DNA of 64,000 nucleotides, taken from contig NZ_FMAG01000002.1 of assembly GCF_900094585.1 (NCBI RefSeq), positions 388,007 through 452,006 on the forward strand. The letters are read 5' to 3'. The position numbers and the translations under genes are program-made. Below are positions 37,282-45,424 of this stretch, piece by piece. The notes beneath the pieces were generated by a model. That model was given only the letters and a program-made list of their open reading frames with translations. It did no database searches and was not told where the DNA came from. This DNA is from Martinezella multihospitum (lineage in GTDB: Bacteria; Pseudomonadota; Alphaproteobacteria; Rhizobiales; Rhizobiaceae). The first letter of the stretch is position 1, and every line of letters begins with the position of its first letter.

Positions 37282-37890
37282 TCATACACCGCTCAGCAGC
37301 TTGGTGGCGATCATCCACATGGTAAAGGCGATGAGCGTTTCCAGAATGCGCCAGGAGGCGGGTTTTACGAAGATCGGCCTCAACCACCTCGCGCCAAAAC
37401 CGAGCGAAAAGAAGAACAGGAAGGAGCCTGTCATGGCACCCGTCGCAAACGAAATCTCATTTCCTGGAAACCGGGTCGAGATCGTGCCGAGCAGCGCGAC
37501 GGTATCGAGATAGACATGCGGGTTGAGCCAGGTGAGCGCTAGGCACATGGCAAGCGTCTGCCGGAAGCTCGATGATTTCGTCTCTCCGGCAGCCAGCACC
37601 GCGGACGAACGAAAGGCGGAGTAGAGGCTCCTGGCTCCATACCAGATGAGGAAGGCTGCCCCGGCATAGCGCATGACAGGATCGAGCCAGGGCAGCAGTG
37701 CGGAGATCTGGCGGAAACTCGTCACCCCGAGCACGATGAGCGCTGCATCGGAGAGCGCACATGCAAGGCAGACTGCGAACACATGCTCGTTGCGAAGGCC
37801 CTGACGCAGGACGAAGGCATTTTGCGCGCCGATCGCGACAATCAGGCTGAGCCCCATCATCAGGCCCGTCATATAGATCGAAAAATTCAT
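37282..37890 (-). CDS. LysE/ArgO-type amino-acid exporter
   Basis: 202 residues with about six hydrophobic helices. The N terminus GLMMGLSLIVAIGAQNAFVLRQGLRNEHVF and the later ALTWLNPHVYLDTVALLG are the diagnostic LysE/ArgO blocks. It exports basic amino acids such as lysine, arginine or canavanine. It is divergent from an ArgP/LysG-type regulator across 100 bp, the classical arrangement, so induction by intracellular basic amino acids is likely. Confidence 0.88.
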   Translation of the reverse strand: MNFSIYMTGLMMGLSLIVAIGAQNAFVLRQGLRNEHVFAVCLACALSDAALIVLGVTSFRQISALLPWLDPVMRYAGAAFLIWYGARSLYSAFRSSAVLAAGETKSSSFRQTLAMCLALTWLNPHVYLDTVALLGTISTRFPGNEISFATGAMTGSFLFFFSLGFGARWLRPIFVKPASWRILETLIAFTMWMIATKLLSGV

Positions 37891-37954
37891 GCCTGCCGAA
37901 ATGCTCCAGAACCAATGAGCATTTCCGGTATCGGCATAAGAAGATTTAGGCTAG

Positions 37955-37977
37955 TTAATGCTGCTAATCCCGATTAA
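37955..37977. promoter_or_regulatory. Inverted repeat in the lysE/argP divergent promoter
   Basis: TTAAT and ATTAA are separated by 13 bases, centred 20-25 bp upstream of the regulator start. This fits a LysR-type operator position; the AT-rich arms make chance similarity possible. Confidence 0.35.
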
Positions 37978-37990
37978 GAAAAACTAAGCC

Positions 37991-38890
37991 ATGCTCGATT
38001 ATTCCGCTCTCCGTGCCGTCTCCATGGTCGTCCAGACAGGCAGCTTCGAAAAGGCGGCGGCCATTCTCAACGTCACGCCTTCGGCCGTCTCGCAGCGGGT
38101 GAAGCAGCTCGAAGAGCGCCTCGGCATCGTCCTGATTGTCAGGGGTAATCCCTGCACCGCAACGGAGAAGGGCGAATGGCTTTGCCGCCATATGGAGAAT
38201 GTCGGCATGCTCGAAGACGAGCTGTTCGGGCGTCTGCCGGCCCTCATCGATCCGGGGGAGCCCAAGCAAAGGGTCACGCTTCACATTGCAACGAATGCCG
38301 ATAGTCTCGGGACATGGTTCGTGGAAGCCATATCCGGTTTTGCCAAACGCTCTCCCTATCTGCTGAATATCGCCATCGACGACCAGGATCATACCGCCGA
38401 ATGGCTGCAGCGCGGGCGGGTCATTGCAGCCGTCACCGGCCTGGAAAAACCGATCCAGGGATGCCGGCGCATGTCCCTCGGCGCGCTTCGCTACCATGCA
38501 ACGGCAAGCCCGGATTTCATTGCCCGGCATTTTGAACAGGGCGTTACCCCGGAAGCGATCATGAACGCGCCGGCCTTGACCTTCAACCAGAAGGACAGGC
38601 TTCAAAGCCGGTGGATACGCCAGACATTCGGAGAGGATTTTGCCTATCCGAGCCACTGGCTGCCTTCGACTCAAGGCTTCGTTGATGCCAGCCTTGCAGG
38701 TATGGGGTGGGGGATGAATCCCATTCAGCTCGTGCGGGAGCATTTGGAGGCCGGGCGCCTGGTCGAGCTGACCCCCGGCACGCCGCTGGACATTCCATTA
38801 TATTGGCAAGTGAATCGTCTCGCGGCCGACCGGCTTGTCGAACTGACGCGCGAGATCACTGCGGCTGCCAAAGCTCATCTGTCAGCGTGA
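37991..38890 (+). CDS. LysR-family regulator of the ArgP/LysG (IciA) group
   Basis: 299 residues: winged helix-turn-helix at 1-60 (FEKAAAILNVTPSAVSQRVKQLEERLG) and a periplasmic-binding-like effector domain from about 90. The sequence and its divergent pairing with a LysE exporter place it in the ArgP/LysG group, which activates export genes in response to arginine or lysine. The start is fixed by MLDYSALRAVSMVVQTGSFE. Confidence 0.88.
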   Translation: MLDYSALRAVSMVVQTGSFEKAAAILNVTPSAVSQRVKQLEERLGIVLIVRGNPCTATEKGEWLCRHMENVGMLEDELFGRLPALIDPGEPKQRVTLHIATNADSLGTWFVEAISGFAKRSPYLLNIAIDDQDHTAEWLQRGRVIAAVTGLEKPIQGCRRMSLGALRYHATASPDFIARHFEQGVTPEAIMNAPALTFNQKDRLQSRWIRQTFGEDFAYPSHWLPSTQGFVDASLAGMGWGMNPIQLVREHLEAGRLVELTPGTPLDIPLYWQVNRLAADRLVELTREITAAAKAHLSA

Positions 38891-39014
38891 GCTGTGCTTC
38901 GAGCTAAACACGTTGCCATTTGCCTCGCGACTGGAACGCAATGTTCGCGAATTGGTGCCTTGCCCGGCTGCCCTTTCCCTCTATGCTCCCCCCGACTTCC
39001 AGGGAGATTGCCTT

Positions 39015-39323
39015 ATGATCCTGCATTGCGTTTTTCTTAGACTCAAATCCGCCCTGACACAGGACGAGAAGAGGGCGCTCTTCGACTCTGTCGTCGCCTT
39101 GCAGAAGGTCATTCCCGGCATTGTCGATGTGAAACACGGGCCGAACGTCTCGCCGGAGGGGCTGCATGGCGGTTTCGCGGATGGATTTGTCGTCACCTTC
39201 GAGAGCGCCGAGGCGCGTGACGCCTATCTGGTGCATCCAGATCACGTCGCCGTTGGCGAGCGGATCGTTTCGTCCACGGACGGCGGTCTGGCTGGCCTGA
39301 TGGTCTTCGATTTCAACATTTAA
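39015..39323 (+). CDS. Dabb (stress-responsive A/B barrel) domain protein
   Basis: 102 residues from ATG 39015, with AGGGAG 8 bases upstream. The pattern MILHCVFLRLK...GIVDVKHGPNVSPEGL...GFVVTFESAEARDAYLVHPDHVAVGERI matches the dimeric alpha-beta barrel Dabb family. Members include stress proteins and small cyclases; no catalytic assignment can be made. It is convergent with the metal ABC operon. Confidence 0.8.
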   Translation: MILHCVFLRLKSALTQDEKRALFDSVVALQKVIPGIVDVKHGPNVSPEGLHGGFADGFVVTFESAEARDAYLVHPDHVAVGERIVSSTDGGLAGLMVFDFNI

Positions 39324-39330
39324 GCGGGGT

Positions 39331-39356
39331 GGTCGCAGGCAGCTATGTCTGCGACC
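39331..39356. terminator. Hairpin between the Dabb gene and the metal ABC operon
   Basis: GGTCGCAG and CTGCGACC form an 8-bp stem with a 10-nt loop between two convergent genes. No T run follows, so it may only be a weak terminator. Confidence 0.4.
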
Positions 39357-39371
39357 GTGCTCGTTGAGTGA

Positions 39372-40274
39372 TCAGCTCGACTTTGCCATCGCCGCGGCAA
39401 GCTGATCAACGTTATAACGGAACATTTTTTCGTAAGTCGAAGCCGGTCCGTTGGACTTGGAGAGGGCCTCGACATAGAGCTCGCCGCCGGGCTCGGCGCC
39501 AGTCGCCTTGGCGACCTGCTTGACGAGGCGCGGATCGTTCGAGTTTTCGAAGAAATAGGTCTTCACATGCTCGGTCTTGATCTGCTCGATCAGCTTGGCG
39601 ACGTCGGCAGCCGATGCTTCCGTTTCCGTGGAGACGCCGAGCGGCGAGAGGAAGCTGACCTTGTATTCGCGGCCGAAATAGCCAAAGGCGTCATGGCTGG
39701 TCAGCACCTTGCGGCGATCGTCCGGAATCTTGTCGAACTTGCTGTGCGCATAGGTGTCGAGTTCGGTGAGAACCTTGGTATAGCGCTCGGCATTGGCCTT
39801 GAAGTCGGCGGCATCGGCCGGATCGGCAGCGGAAAGAGCCTTTTCGATATTGGCGACCCAGACCTTCACATTGACGGGGCTGTTCCAAACATGCGGATCG
39901 GTGACCGTCTTGCCGTCGTCGACCATGGTGCGGGTGTTGACGCCCTCGGAGGTGACAACAGGCGTTCCCTTGTAGCCGGATGCGGTAATCAGCCGGTCCA
40001 TCCAGCCTTCCAGGCCTTCACCGCTGACGAAGACGACCTTGGCGGCGTTCAGCGTCTTGGCATCGGCCGGAGACGGCTCGAATTCATGGGGATCGCCGTT
40101 CGGGCCGACGAGGCTCGACACCTTCACATGGTCACCGCCGACATGCTTGACGACGTCGGCAAGCACGGTGAAGGACGCGACCACATTGAGGGTTTCGGCG
40201 GAAGCCGGTGCGGCAACGCCGAAGGCGACGAAGGCCGTTGCTGCCGCCGAGAGAAGCAGTCTTTGTTTGTTCAT
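39372..40274 (-). CDS. Metal (probably zinc) ABC transporter substrate-binding protein
   Basis: 300 residues from ATG 40274, which has AAGGAG 7 bases upstream. Signal peptide 1-26 (SASA). Cluster A-I metal ligands are visible: H63 (GDPHEFEPS), DPHVWNSP and SHDAFGYFGREY, plus a C-terminal Asp/Glu (FFENSNDPR). There is no His-rich loop of the ZnuA type, so manganese cannot be excluded from this protein alone; the Zur-like operator upstream of the operon favours zinc. Last gene of the operon. Confidence 0.9.
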   Translation of the reverse strand: MNKQRLLLSAAATAFVAFGVAAPASAETLNVVASFTVLADVVKHVGGDHVKVSSLVGPNGDPHEFEPSPADAKTLNAAKVVFVSGEGLEGWMDRLITASGYKGTPVVTSEGVNTRTMVDDGKTVTDPHVWNSPVNVKVWVANIEKALSAADPADAADFKANAERYTKVLTELDTYAHSKFDKIPDDRRKVLTSHDAFGYFGREYKVSFLSPLGVSTETEASAADVAKLIEQIKTEHVKTYFFENSNDPRLVKQVAKATGAEPGGELYVEALSKSNGPASTYEKMFRYNVDQLAAAMAKSS

Positions 40275-40293
40275 GCGAGTCTCCTTGTTCGAA

Positions 40294-41166
40294 TTAGCCC
40301 CGGAGATGGGGACGGGGGAAGAACCGCCGGGCAAGGCCCGAGGGTGCGAAGAGAATGGAGAAGCCGTAGATCAGGCTGGCGGTGATGATGATGGTCGGGC
40401 CGGAGGCGAATTCGAGGTGATAGGAGGCAATCAGCCCGATATAGCCGGAGGCCGTCGCTGTGCCCGTCGCGATTATCATCATCGCAGGCAGGCTGCGCGA
40501 CCAGAGCTGGGCGACGGCGGCCGGTAGCATCATCAGCCCGACGGCCATCAGCGTGCCGAGCGCCTGGAAGCTTGCGACGAGGTTGAGGACGACCAGCAGC
40601 AGGAACAGGAAGTGATAAAGCGGGCCGCGCCCGCCGACGGCGCGCAGGAAACCAGGATCGAAGCATTCCATCACCAACGGCCGATAGATGACGGCGAGTG
40701 CGAGAAGCGTCGCCGTCGTGATCGCGCCGATCTGGTAGAGAGCCGGCGCATCGATTGCGAGGATGGTGCCGAAGAGCACATGCAGCAGGTCGATGTTGGA
40801 GCCGCGCAACGACACGATGAGGACACCGAGCGCCAGCGAGGTCAGATAGAAGCTCGCAAAGCTCGCATCCTCCTGCAGCACGGTCGCGCGGCTGACGAGG
40901 CCGGATAGCAGCGCCACCGAAAGGCCGGCCACGAGCCCGCCAAGCCCCATTGCGGTCAGCGACAGCGAGCCGGCGATGAGATAGCCGATGGCAGCCCCAG
41001 GCAGAACGGCATGGCTCATGGCATCGCCCATCAGGCTCATGCGCCGGAGCATCAGGAAGACGCCGATTGGCCCGGAGCCGAGGCCGAGGCAGATACATGC
41101 GATCAGCGCGCGCCGCATGAAACCATAATCCGCGAAGGGCGCGAGAAAGATATCGTAGACGGTCAT
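40294..41166 (-). CDS. Metal ABC transporter permease (ABC-3 family)
   Basis: 290 residues with about eight hydrophobic helices and family blocks LMGDAMSHAVLPGAAIGYLIAGS and VVLNLVASFQALGTLMAVGLMMLPAA. It forms the membrane channel for the binding protein downstream. Its start overlaps the ATPase stop by four bases, so the subunits are translationally coupled. Confidence 0.92.
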   Translation of the reverse strand: MTVYDIFLAPFADYGFMRRALIACICLGLGSGPIGVFLMLRRMSLMGDAMSHAVLPGAAIGYLIAGSLSLTAMGLGGLVAGLSVALLSGLVSRATVLQEDASFASFYLTSLALGVLIVSLRGSNIDLLHVLFGTILAIDAPALYQIGAITTATLLALAVIYRPLVMECFDPGFLRAVGGRGPLYHFLFLLLVVLNLVASFQALGTLMAVGLMMLPAAVAQLWSRSLPAMMIIATGTATASGYIGLIASYHLEFASGPTIIITASLIYGFSILFAPSGLARRFFPRPHLRG

Positions 41167-41945
41167 TCGGCGGGCTCCCGCTTCACGAGGCCGCCGTCGT
41201 CATGCTCTTCTTCGGGCAGGCATGTCGCGGCCTCCTCATCCCAACGCTCGGCCATGGCGCGCGCCTTGATGAGATTGGCGGGGCTCATAATATCCTGCGT
41301 CTTGCCCCAGCCCACGAGTTCGCGGGCAATCAGCAGCGTTTCGGGGAAATAGCTTCGCACCTGCTCGAAATCGTGCAGGACGGCGATGACAGTGCGTCCC
41401 TCCCGGTTCCACCGCAGCACGAGGTCGAGAAGATCGCGCGTCGTGCGCTGATCGATCGCGGTGAAGGGTTCATCCAGGAGAATGACGCGGGCATCCTGCA
41501 GCAGCAGCCGCGCAAACAGTACGCGCTGAAACTGCCCGGCCGAAAGCGAGCCGATATGCCTGTTTTCGAAGCCCGAGAGCCCGACGATGCCAAGCGCCTC
41601 GCGCGCCCGCTTGGCATCCTCTAGGGAAAACTGGCCGAAGGCACCTGCGTTCTTCCAGGCGCCAAGCATGACGGTATTGGCGACCGAGATCGGAAAGCGT
41701 CTGACGATATCAGCCGCCTGCGGCAGATAGCCAAAATCGTTGCGCGTCAGCGTGCCGCGATCGATCGATCCTTCCGCCGGCCGCAATTCTCCGACGATCG
41801 CTTTCAGCAGCGTCGACTTGCCGGCGCCGTTCGGCCCGGCAATCGCCGTGAGGCTGCCGGCAGCAAAGCCGCCCGAGATATGGTGTACGGCTGGATGACG
41901 CTCATAGGTAACGGTGAGATTGTTGAGGCGGATCAGATCGTTCAT
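41163..41945 (-). CDS. Metal ABC transporter ATPase
   Basis: 260 residues. Walker A is GPNGAGKST (37-45), the signature is LSAGQ, Walker B is VILLDEP and the switch His is in AVLHDFE. The C-terminal tail beyond the ATPase core (ERWDEEAATCLPEEEHDDGG) is acidic and His-containing. ATG 41945 overlaps the stop of the preceding 42-residue ORF (ATGA). The gene order ATPase-permease-binding protein resembles the TroCBA-type zinc systems described in Agrobacterium. Confidence 0.92.
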   Translation of the reverse strand: MNDLIRLNNLTVTYERHPAVHHISGGFAAGSLTAIAGPNGAGKSTLLKAIVGELRPAEGSIDRGTLTRNDFGYLPQAADIVRRFPISVANTVMLGAWKNAGAFGQFSLEDAKRAREALGIVGLSGFENRHIGSLSAGQFQRVLFARLLLQDARVILLDEPFTAIDQRTTRDLLDLVLRWNREGRTVIAVLHDFEQVRSYFPETLLIARELVGWGKTQDIMSPANLIKARAMAERWDEEAATCLPEEEHDDGGLVKREPAE

Positions 41946-42070
41946 GCCAGAGCCACCGCCCAGCCGATAGCCGCCCACAACACTGCAATGCCAACCGCCA
42001 CATAGGCAAGGCGCATCAACGCCGAGCGCCCCATGAGGGACGACGCGAAGGGATCACGATCAAAAGGCAT
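41942..42070 (-). CDS. 42-residue single-helix membrane protein leading the metal ABC operon
   Basis: An unlisted short gene, MPFDRDPFASSLMGRSALMR followed by a membrane helix (about residues 21-41, AYVAVGIAVLWAAIGWAVALA). Its ATG has GAGAG 8 bases upstream and its stop overlaps the ATPase start (ATGA). It is the first frame after the Zur-like operator. Tight packing and a clean hydrophobic helix argue for a real gene. Function unknown; a small regulatory subunit of the transporter is one possibility. Confidence 0.7.
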   Translation of the reverse strand: MPFDRDPFASSLMGRSALMRLAYVAVGIAVLWAAIGWAVALA

Positions 42071-42086
42071 TTCGGGGCTCTCAATT

Positions 42087-42103
42087 ATGTAATAACATTA
42101 CAT
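42087..42103. promoter_or_regulatory. Zur-like operator of the metal ABC operon
   Basis: ATGTAAT-AAC-ATTACAT is a perfect 7-bp palindrome with a 3-nt centre, 17 bases upstream of the first ORF of the operon. The AATGTTAT/ATAACATT core resembles proteobacterial Zur boxes. Zinc-dependent repression is inferred. Confidence 0.65.
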
Positions 42104-42191
42104 GTTGTAGCCGATGAATTGCGGCGAAAAAGAGGCGGAGAGTAAATTGAGGGTTTTGGGCACCGGTAATTGGTGCTCTCCACCGTTGATG

Positions 42192-42201
42192 CTATATATA
42201 G
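42192..42201. promoter_or_regulatory. Candidate ParD operator/promoter
   Basis: The 10-bp palindrome CTATATATAG lies 50 bp upstream of parD and overlaps an AT-rich -10-like region. ParD proteins usually repress their own promoter at such sites. The 42104-42191 stretch shows nothing else. Confidence 0.4.
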
Positions 42202-42251
42202 TACATTATCTGTTATTCGGCGGTTCATCGAGCCAGCAGGAGGTGACACAT

Positions 42252-42497
42252 ATGAATGTTTCTATCGGTGAACGCTGGGAAAAATTCGTTGAGAAGACCG
42301 TGGAAGAGGGCCGTTACAGCTCCGCCAGCGAGGTTGTGCGCGAAGGTCTCCGGCTCGTAGAGGAGCGTGAGGCGAAAATAGCGGCGCTACGGCGTACTTT
42401 GGAGGCATCGATCGATCGCGGAGGCGATATATCTGACGAGCAGCTTGGCGCTGTTTTGGAAGCCAAGGCTGCCGAGCTGGCAAAAGAAAGCCATTGA
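42252..42497 (+). CDS. parD: ParD-like antitoxin
   Basis: 81 residues from ATG 42252, which has a perfect AGGAGGTGA ribosome site 7 bases upstream. The N-terminal ribbon-helix-helix (MNVSIGERWEKFVEKTVEEGRYSSASEVVREGLRLVEERE) is typical of ParD/CC2985. The acidic C-terminal part should wrap the toxin. It neutralises the downstream ParE and probably represses the pair. Longer frames upstream have no ribosome site. Confidence 0.88.
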   Translation: MNVSIGERWEKFVEKTVEEGRYSSASEVVREGLRLVEEREAKIAALRRTLEASIDRGGDISDEQLGAVLEAKAAELAKESH

Positions 42498-42806
42498 GTG
42501 CCTCGGCTTCGTTATACAGCCGCAGCGCAGGATAACATCCTCGATATTCTTGTGTTTATAGCGCGCCAAAGCGGCAGCCCAAAGGTCGCTTTGAAATTTA
42601 CTGAAGAGCTACGCCGCAAATGCGCAAGTCTTGCGGCCTTGCCCGGTCAAATGGGTCGCCTGCGACCGGAGTTGAAAGACGACATGCGCAGCTTTGCATT
42701 TCGTGGTTACGTGATCTTTTTCCGCTATGTCGACGATGTCTTCGAGGTTTTGAATGTGCTTGAAGGACATCGGGATTTCGACACTCATTTCAACGAGGAA
42801 GAATAA
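42498..42806 (+). CDS. parE: ParE-like toxin
   Basis: 102-residue RelE/ParE-fold toxin starting with GTG directly after the parD stop. The pattern LRYTAAAQDNILDILVFIARQSGSPKVALKFTEEL...MGRLRPELKDDMRSFAFRGYVIFFRYVDDVFEVLNVLEGHRD fits ParE, whose members poison DNA gyrase. Length is normal, so the pair is probably intact. Confidence 0.87.
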   Translation: MPRLRYTAAAQDNILDILVFIARQSGSPKVALKFTEELRRKCASLAALPGQMGRLRPELKDDMRSFAFRGYVIFFRYVDDVFEVLNVLEGHRDFDTHFNEEE

Positions 42807-42811
42807 AGCAA

Positions 42812-42835
42812 GGCGCCTTTGAGGCGCCCTGTTTC
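42812..42835. terminator. Bidirectional terminator between parE and peroxiredoxin
   Basis: GGCGCCT-TTG-AGGCGCC is a 7-bp stem with a 3-nt loop followed by CTGTTTCTT. It lies between two convergent genes. Confidence 0.65.
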
Positions 42836-42851
42836 TTCCATCTGAATAATC

Positions 42852-43337
42852 TTAAAGCTGCTCGATCATCGCAGCCGCACCCGAAACCGTCGCCTGGCCT
42901 GGGCTTTCCTCGATATTGAGCGTTTTCACCACGCCGTTTTCCACCAGCATGGAATAACGCTTGGAGCGAATGCCGAGGCCGCCTGCCGAGAGATCGACGT
43001 CGAGGCCGAGCGCCTTGGTGAAGACGCCGTCCCAATCGGCGAGGAAGTGGATTTTGCCGAGGCCGCCGGATGATTGCGCCCAGGCGCCCATGACGTGCCA
43101 GTCGTTGATGGAGACGACCGCGATGTCATCGACGCCCTTGGCGAGAATGGCGTCGCGGTTTTCGAGAAAGCCCGGCAGGTGATTGAGCGAGCAGGTGGGC
43201 GTAAACGCGCCGGGCACGGCGAAGAGCACGACGCGCTTGCCGGCAAAGAGCTGCTCGGTGCTGATCTCAACCGGGCCGTCGGCGGTCTTTTCCTTGAAGG
43301 TGGCGGCAGGCAGCGTGTCGCCGATGGCGATAGTCAT
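42852..43337 (-). CDS. Peroxiredoxin (Prx5-type, 1-Cys)
   Basis: 161-residue thiol peroxidase reducing H2O2 and organic peroxides. The active site is PGAFTPTC with peroxidatic C49, and T46 is also conserved. No second Cys is present, so resolution must use glutathione/glutaredoxin or another thiol. C-terminal block GLGIRSKRYSMLVENGVVKTLNIEE is typical of the Prx5 group. Cytosolic. Confidence 0.92.
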   Translation of the reverse strand: MTIAIGDTLPAATFKEKTADGPVEISTEQLFAGKRVVLFAVPGAFTPTCSLNHLPGFLENRDAILAKGVDDIAVVSINDWHVMGAWAQSSGGLGKIHFLADWDGVFTKALGLDVDLSAGGLGIRSKRYSMLVENGVVKTLNIEESPGQATVSGAAAMIEQL

Positions 43338-43420
43338 GTCTCTCTCCTTGGGTCGTTGTCTCGGGGCGCTCGAACGGCCGCCGATGGCATGAAGACGGTT
43401 CTGAGGACTATAGATCCGGC

Positions 43421-44248
43421 CTATTCGAGCGCAAGGGTGGTTTCCATCGCCCGATCGCCATCGACGACCAGAATGCCCCAGCTTTTGCCCTTCGGATCAT
43501 AGTCCTTCGGTAGTTTGCCGATCACTATATCGGCCGAGAAGGCAGTTCCCTCCCGCTTCGCATTCGCTTGCTGAAAGAACACGTAGCCCGACGGCCCGGT
43601 GACATAGATCTCTGGCATCTTTCCGCTCGCTTCCGGCAGTGTCAGATGCAGGGAAAGGCTCTTGCCGTCGGTGGAGATCTTATGGTTCTCGACGGCGAAA
43701 TCCGGAGAGGGAGGCTGTGGTAGCACGGCCTTCGCCGCATCGAGCAAAGCCAGCTCATGCGAAGTCGGCTGCACATCTGCCGGCAAGGGCAGGGAATACT
43801 CGGCTTGGAAAGGAATGCAGATATCCTTGCAGAGGCCGATGAAAGCCGTCAGCTCAAGTTTTGCAGGCGCCTTGCCGGTGACGCGCAGAGCAAGCGGAAA
43901 CGTGACCGGCGCGTCGTAGCCGATTTCCTGGATAGAGCCGAGTCGGATCGATTTTGGTATCGGGTAGTCTGCTCTTTCGAGTGTTACGCCGCTGCCGGCT
44001 GCCGGTGTTATTTGTGGCGGAATTCCGCCCTGGCCCGGCTCACGCCAATAGGTGATCCAGCCCGGCTCCGGTTCGATCTGCAAGGCGGCGCGGATATGCC
44101 CTTCTGCGTCCGGCGCCAGTGCGATCAGACGCATTCTGCCGCCCTGATTGTCTATCCACTCGCTCGTTGCGGCATGGGCCACCACGGTGCTGAAAAACAA
44201 AGTGGCGAGAAGTGCCGACAGGCGGGCAACGGTACTTATTTCGATCAT
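43421..44248 (-). CDS. Stand-alone DsbD N-terminal (alpha) domain protein
   Basis: 275 residues from ATG 44248 with a signal peptide ending VAHA. The mature protein matches the periplasmic alpha domain of DsbD (LQIEPEPGWITYWREPGQGGIPPQI) and carries the redox pair in GLCKDICIPFQAEYSLPLPA. The transmembrane and thioredoxin domains of full DsbD are absent, so it must work with a separate CcdA-like donor or do something else. It diverges from the algH gene across 140 bp; no good ribosome site marks the start. Confidence 0.78.
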   Translation of the reverse strand: MIEISTVARLSALLATLFFSTVVAHAATSEWIDNQGGRMRLIALAPDAEGHIRAALQIEPEPGWITYWREPGQGGIPPQITPAAGSGVTLERADYPIPKSIRLGSIQEIGYDAPVTFPLALRVTGKAPAKLELTAFIGLCKDICIPFQAEYSLPLPADVQPTSHELALLDAAKAVLPQPPSPDFAVENHKISTDGKSLSLHLTLPEASGKMPEIYVTGPSGYVFFQQANAKREGTAFSADIVIGKLPKDYDPKGKSWGILVVDGDRAMETTLALE

Positions 44249-44388
44249 GGAACAAGGATTTAGCGGATTGGGTCGCCGGGAGCCAGCACGACCGAAGAGG
44301 TAAATGATCATTTTCAGTTGATTGATTTATGACATTGCCCCATCTTGGTATGAGGCGGCGCAGTTGCGAACTGCGGTCAGGAGGCACG

Positions 44389-44994
44389 ATGTCCCTATCG
44401 ACGCTGAAGAATAGACGCGAAAGAGGTTTTCTCGACGGTCAGTTCCTGATCGCCATGCCTGGCATGGAGGATCGGAATTTCCATCGCACGGTTGTTTATA
44501 TCTGCGCCCATTCTGATGCCGGTGCCATGGGCTTCGTCATCAACCGGGCTCAGAAGCTGACATTCACCGATGTCCTCTTGCATCTCGAAATGATCAAGGA
44601 CGACGATGCCATCGTGCTTCCGCAGATGGCGCGCGATTTCCCGATCCAGACCGGCGGTCCCGTCGAAAGCGGTCGAGGTTTCGTTCTGCATTCCGACGAT
44701 TACATCAGCGACAGCAGCATTCCGGTCAGCGACGATATCAGCCTGACGGCGACGCTCGATATCGTCAGGGCCATTTCGAAAGGAAGCGGCCCGAAGCGCG
44801 CGACGATGCTGCTTGGCTATGCCGGCTGGGGCGCTGGCCAGCTGGAAGCGGAAATCGGCAATAATGGCTGGCTGAATTGCCCTGCCAACGAAGAGTTGAT
44901 CTTCGACCGCAGCCTCGACAACAAGTATGACCGGGCGCTTGCTCTTATGGGTATCAAGCCCGCGATGCTGTCGCCGCATGCCGGCCATAGCTGA
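44389..44994 (+). CDS. YqgE/AlgH family protein
   Basis: 201 residues from ATG 44389, with AGGAGG 5 bases upstream. The family signature is [38 protein letters not shown], later [20 protein letters not shown]. The fold is known but the function is not settled; the name AlgH comes from alginate regulation in Pseudomonas. Cytosolic, single gene. Confidence 0.93.
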   Translation: MSLSTLKNRRERGFLDGQFLIAMPGMEDRNFHRTVVYICAHSDAGAMGFVINRAQKLTFTDVLLHLEMIKDDDAIVLPQMARDFPIQTGGPVESGRGFVLHSDDYISDSSIPVSDDISLTATLDIVRAISKGSGPKRATMLLGYAGWGAGQLEAEIGNNGWLNCPANEELIFDRSLDNKYDRALALMGIKPAMLSPHAGHS

Positions 44995-45089
44995 GCCGAT
45001 TGCGTTAATTTGGAACGAAACGAGGTCCCATGACGTTTTCCTGGCAGAGCAACGGCAATACCGCCGTGCCAGCCAAGGAGGCGTCAGAT

Positions 45090-45281
45090 ATGAGCAGCAC
45101 GACCGACAAGGTATCCGGCAAAGTGAATGAAGTGGCCGGCAAGGCCAAGCAGATGGCCGGCAAGGCCACCAACGACAAGAATATGCGCGCCAAAGGTGCG
45201 GCCCAGGAAGCCAAGGGCAAGGTGCAAACAGCCGTTGGCAAGGCCAAGGATAAGGTCAAGGGCGCAGTCGACCGGATGTAA
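45090..45281 (+). CDS. CsbD family stress protein
   Basis: 63 residues from ATG 45090, with AAGGAGG 8 bases upstream. Imperfect repeats (KVSGKVNEVAGKAKQMAGKATND ... AQEAKGKVQTAVGKAKDKVKG) define the CsbD family, small lysine/alanine-rich proteins often induced by general stress. Unstructured or helical; role unknown. Two hairpins follow. Confidence 0.88.
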   Translation: MSSTTDKVSGKVNEVAGKAKQMAGKATNDKNMRAKGAAQEAKGKVQTAVGKAKDKVKGAVDRM

Positions 45282-45310
45282 CCGGTTGCTTGTATCCACG
45301 AATCCATGGT

Positions 45311-45388
45311 CGCTGCTCCGTTGAATTGACGTTGAAGCAGCGATGTTGGGAGGAAGAGCCTGTTACGGAAACGTGGCAGGCTCTTTAA
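45311..45388 (+). terminator. Tandem hairpins after csbD
   Basis: First hairpin: CGCTGCT (45311) with AGCAGCG (to 45342). Second: AAGAGCCTG (45354-45362) with CAGGCTCTT (45377-45385), enclosing ACG-GAAA-CGT, a GNRA-type tetraloop, and followed by a short T run. The second is a good terminator candidate. Confidence 0.6.
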
Positions 45389-45424
45389 TGTTGAGTATCA
45401 GGCAATCATCCTTTGCGAGGGGGC

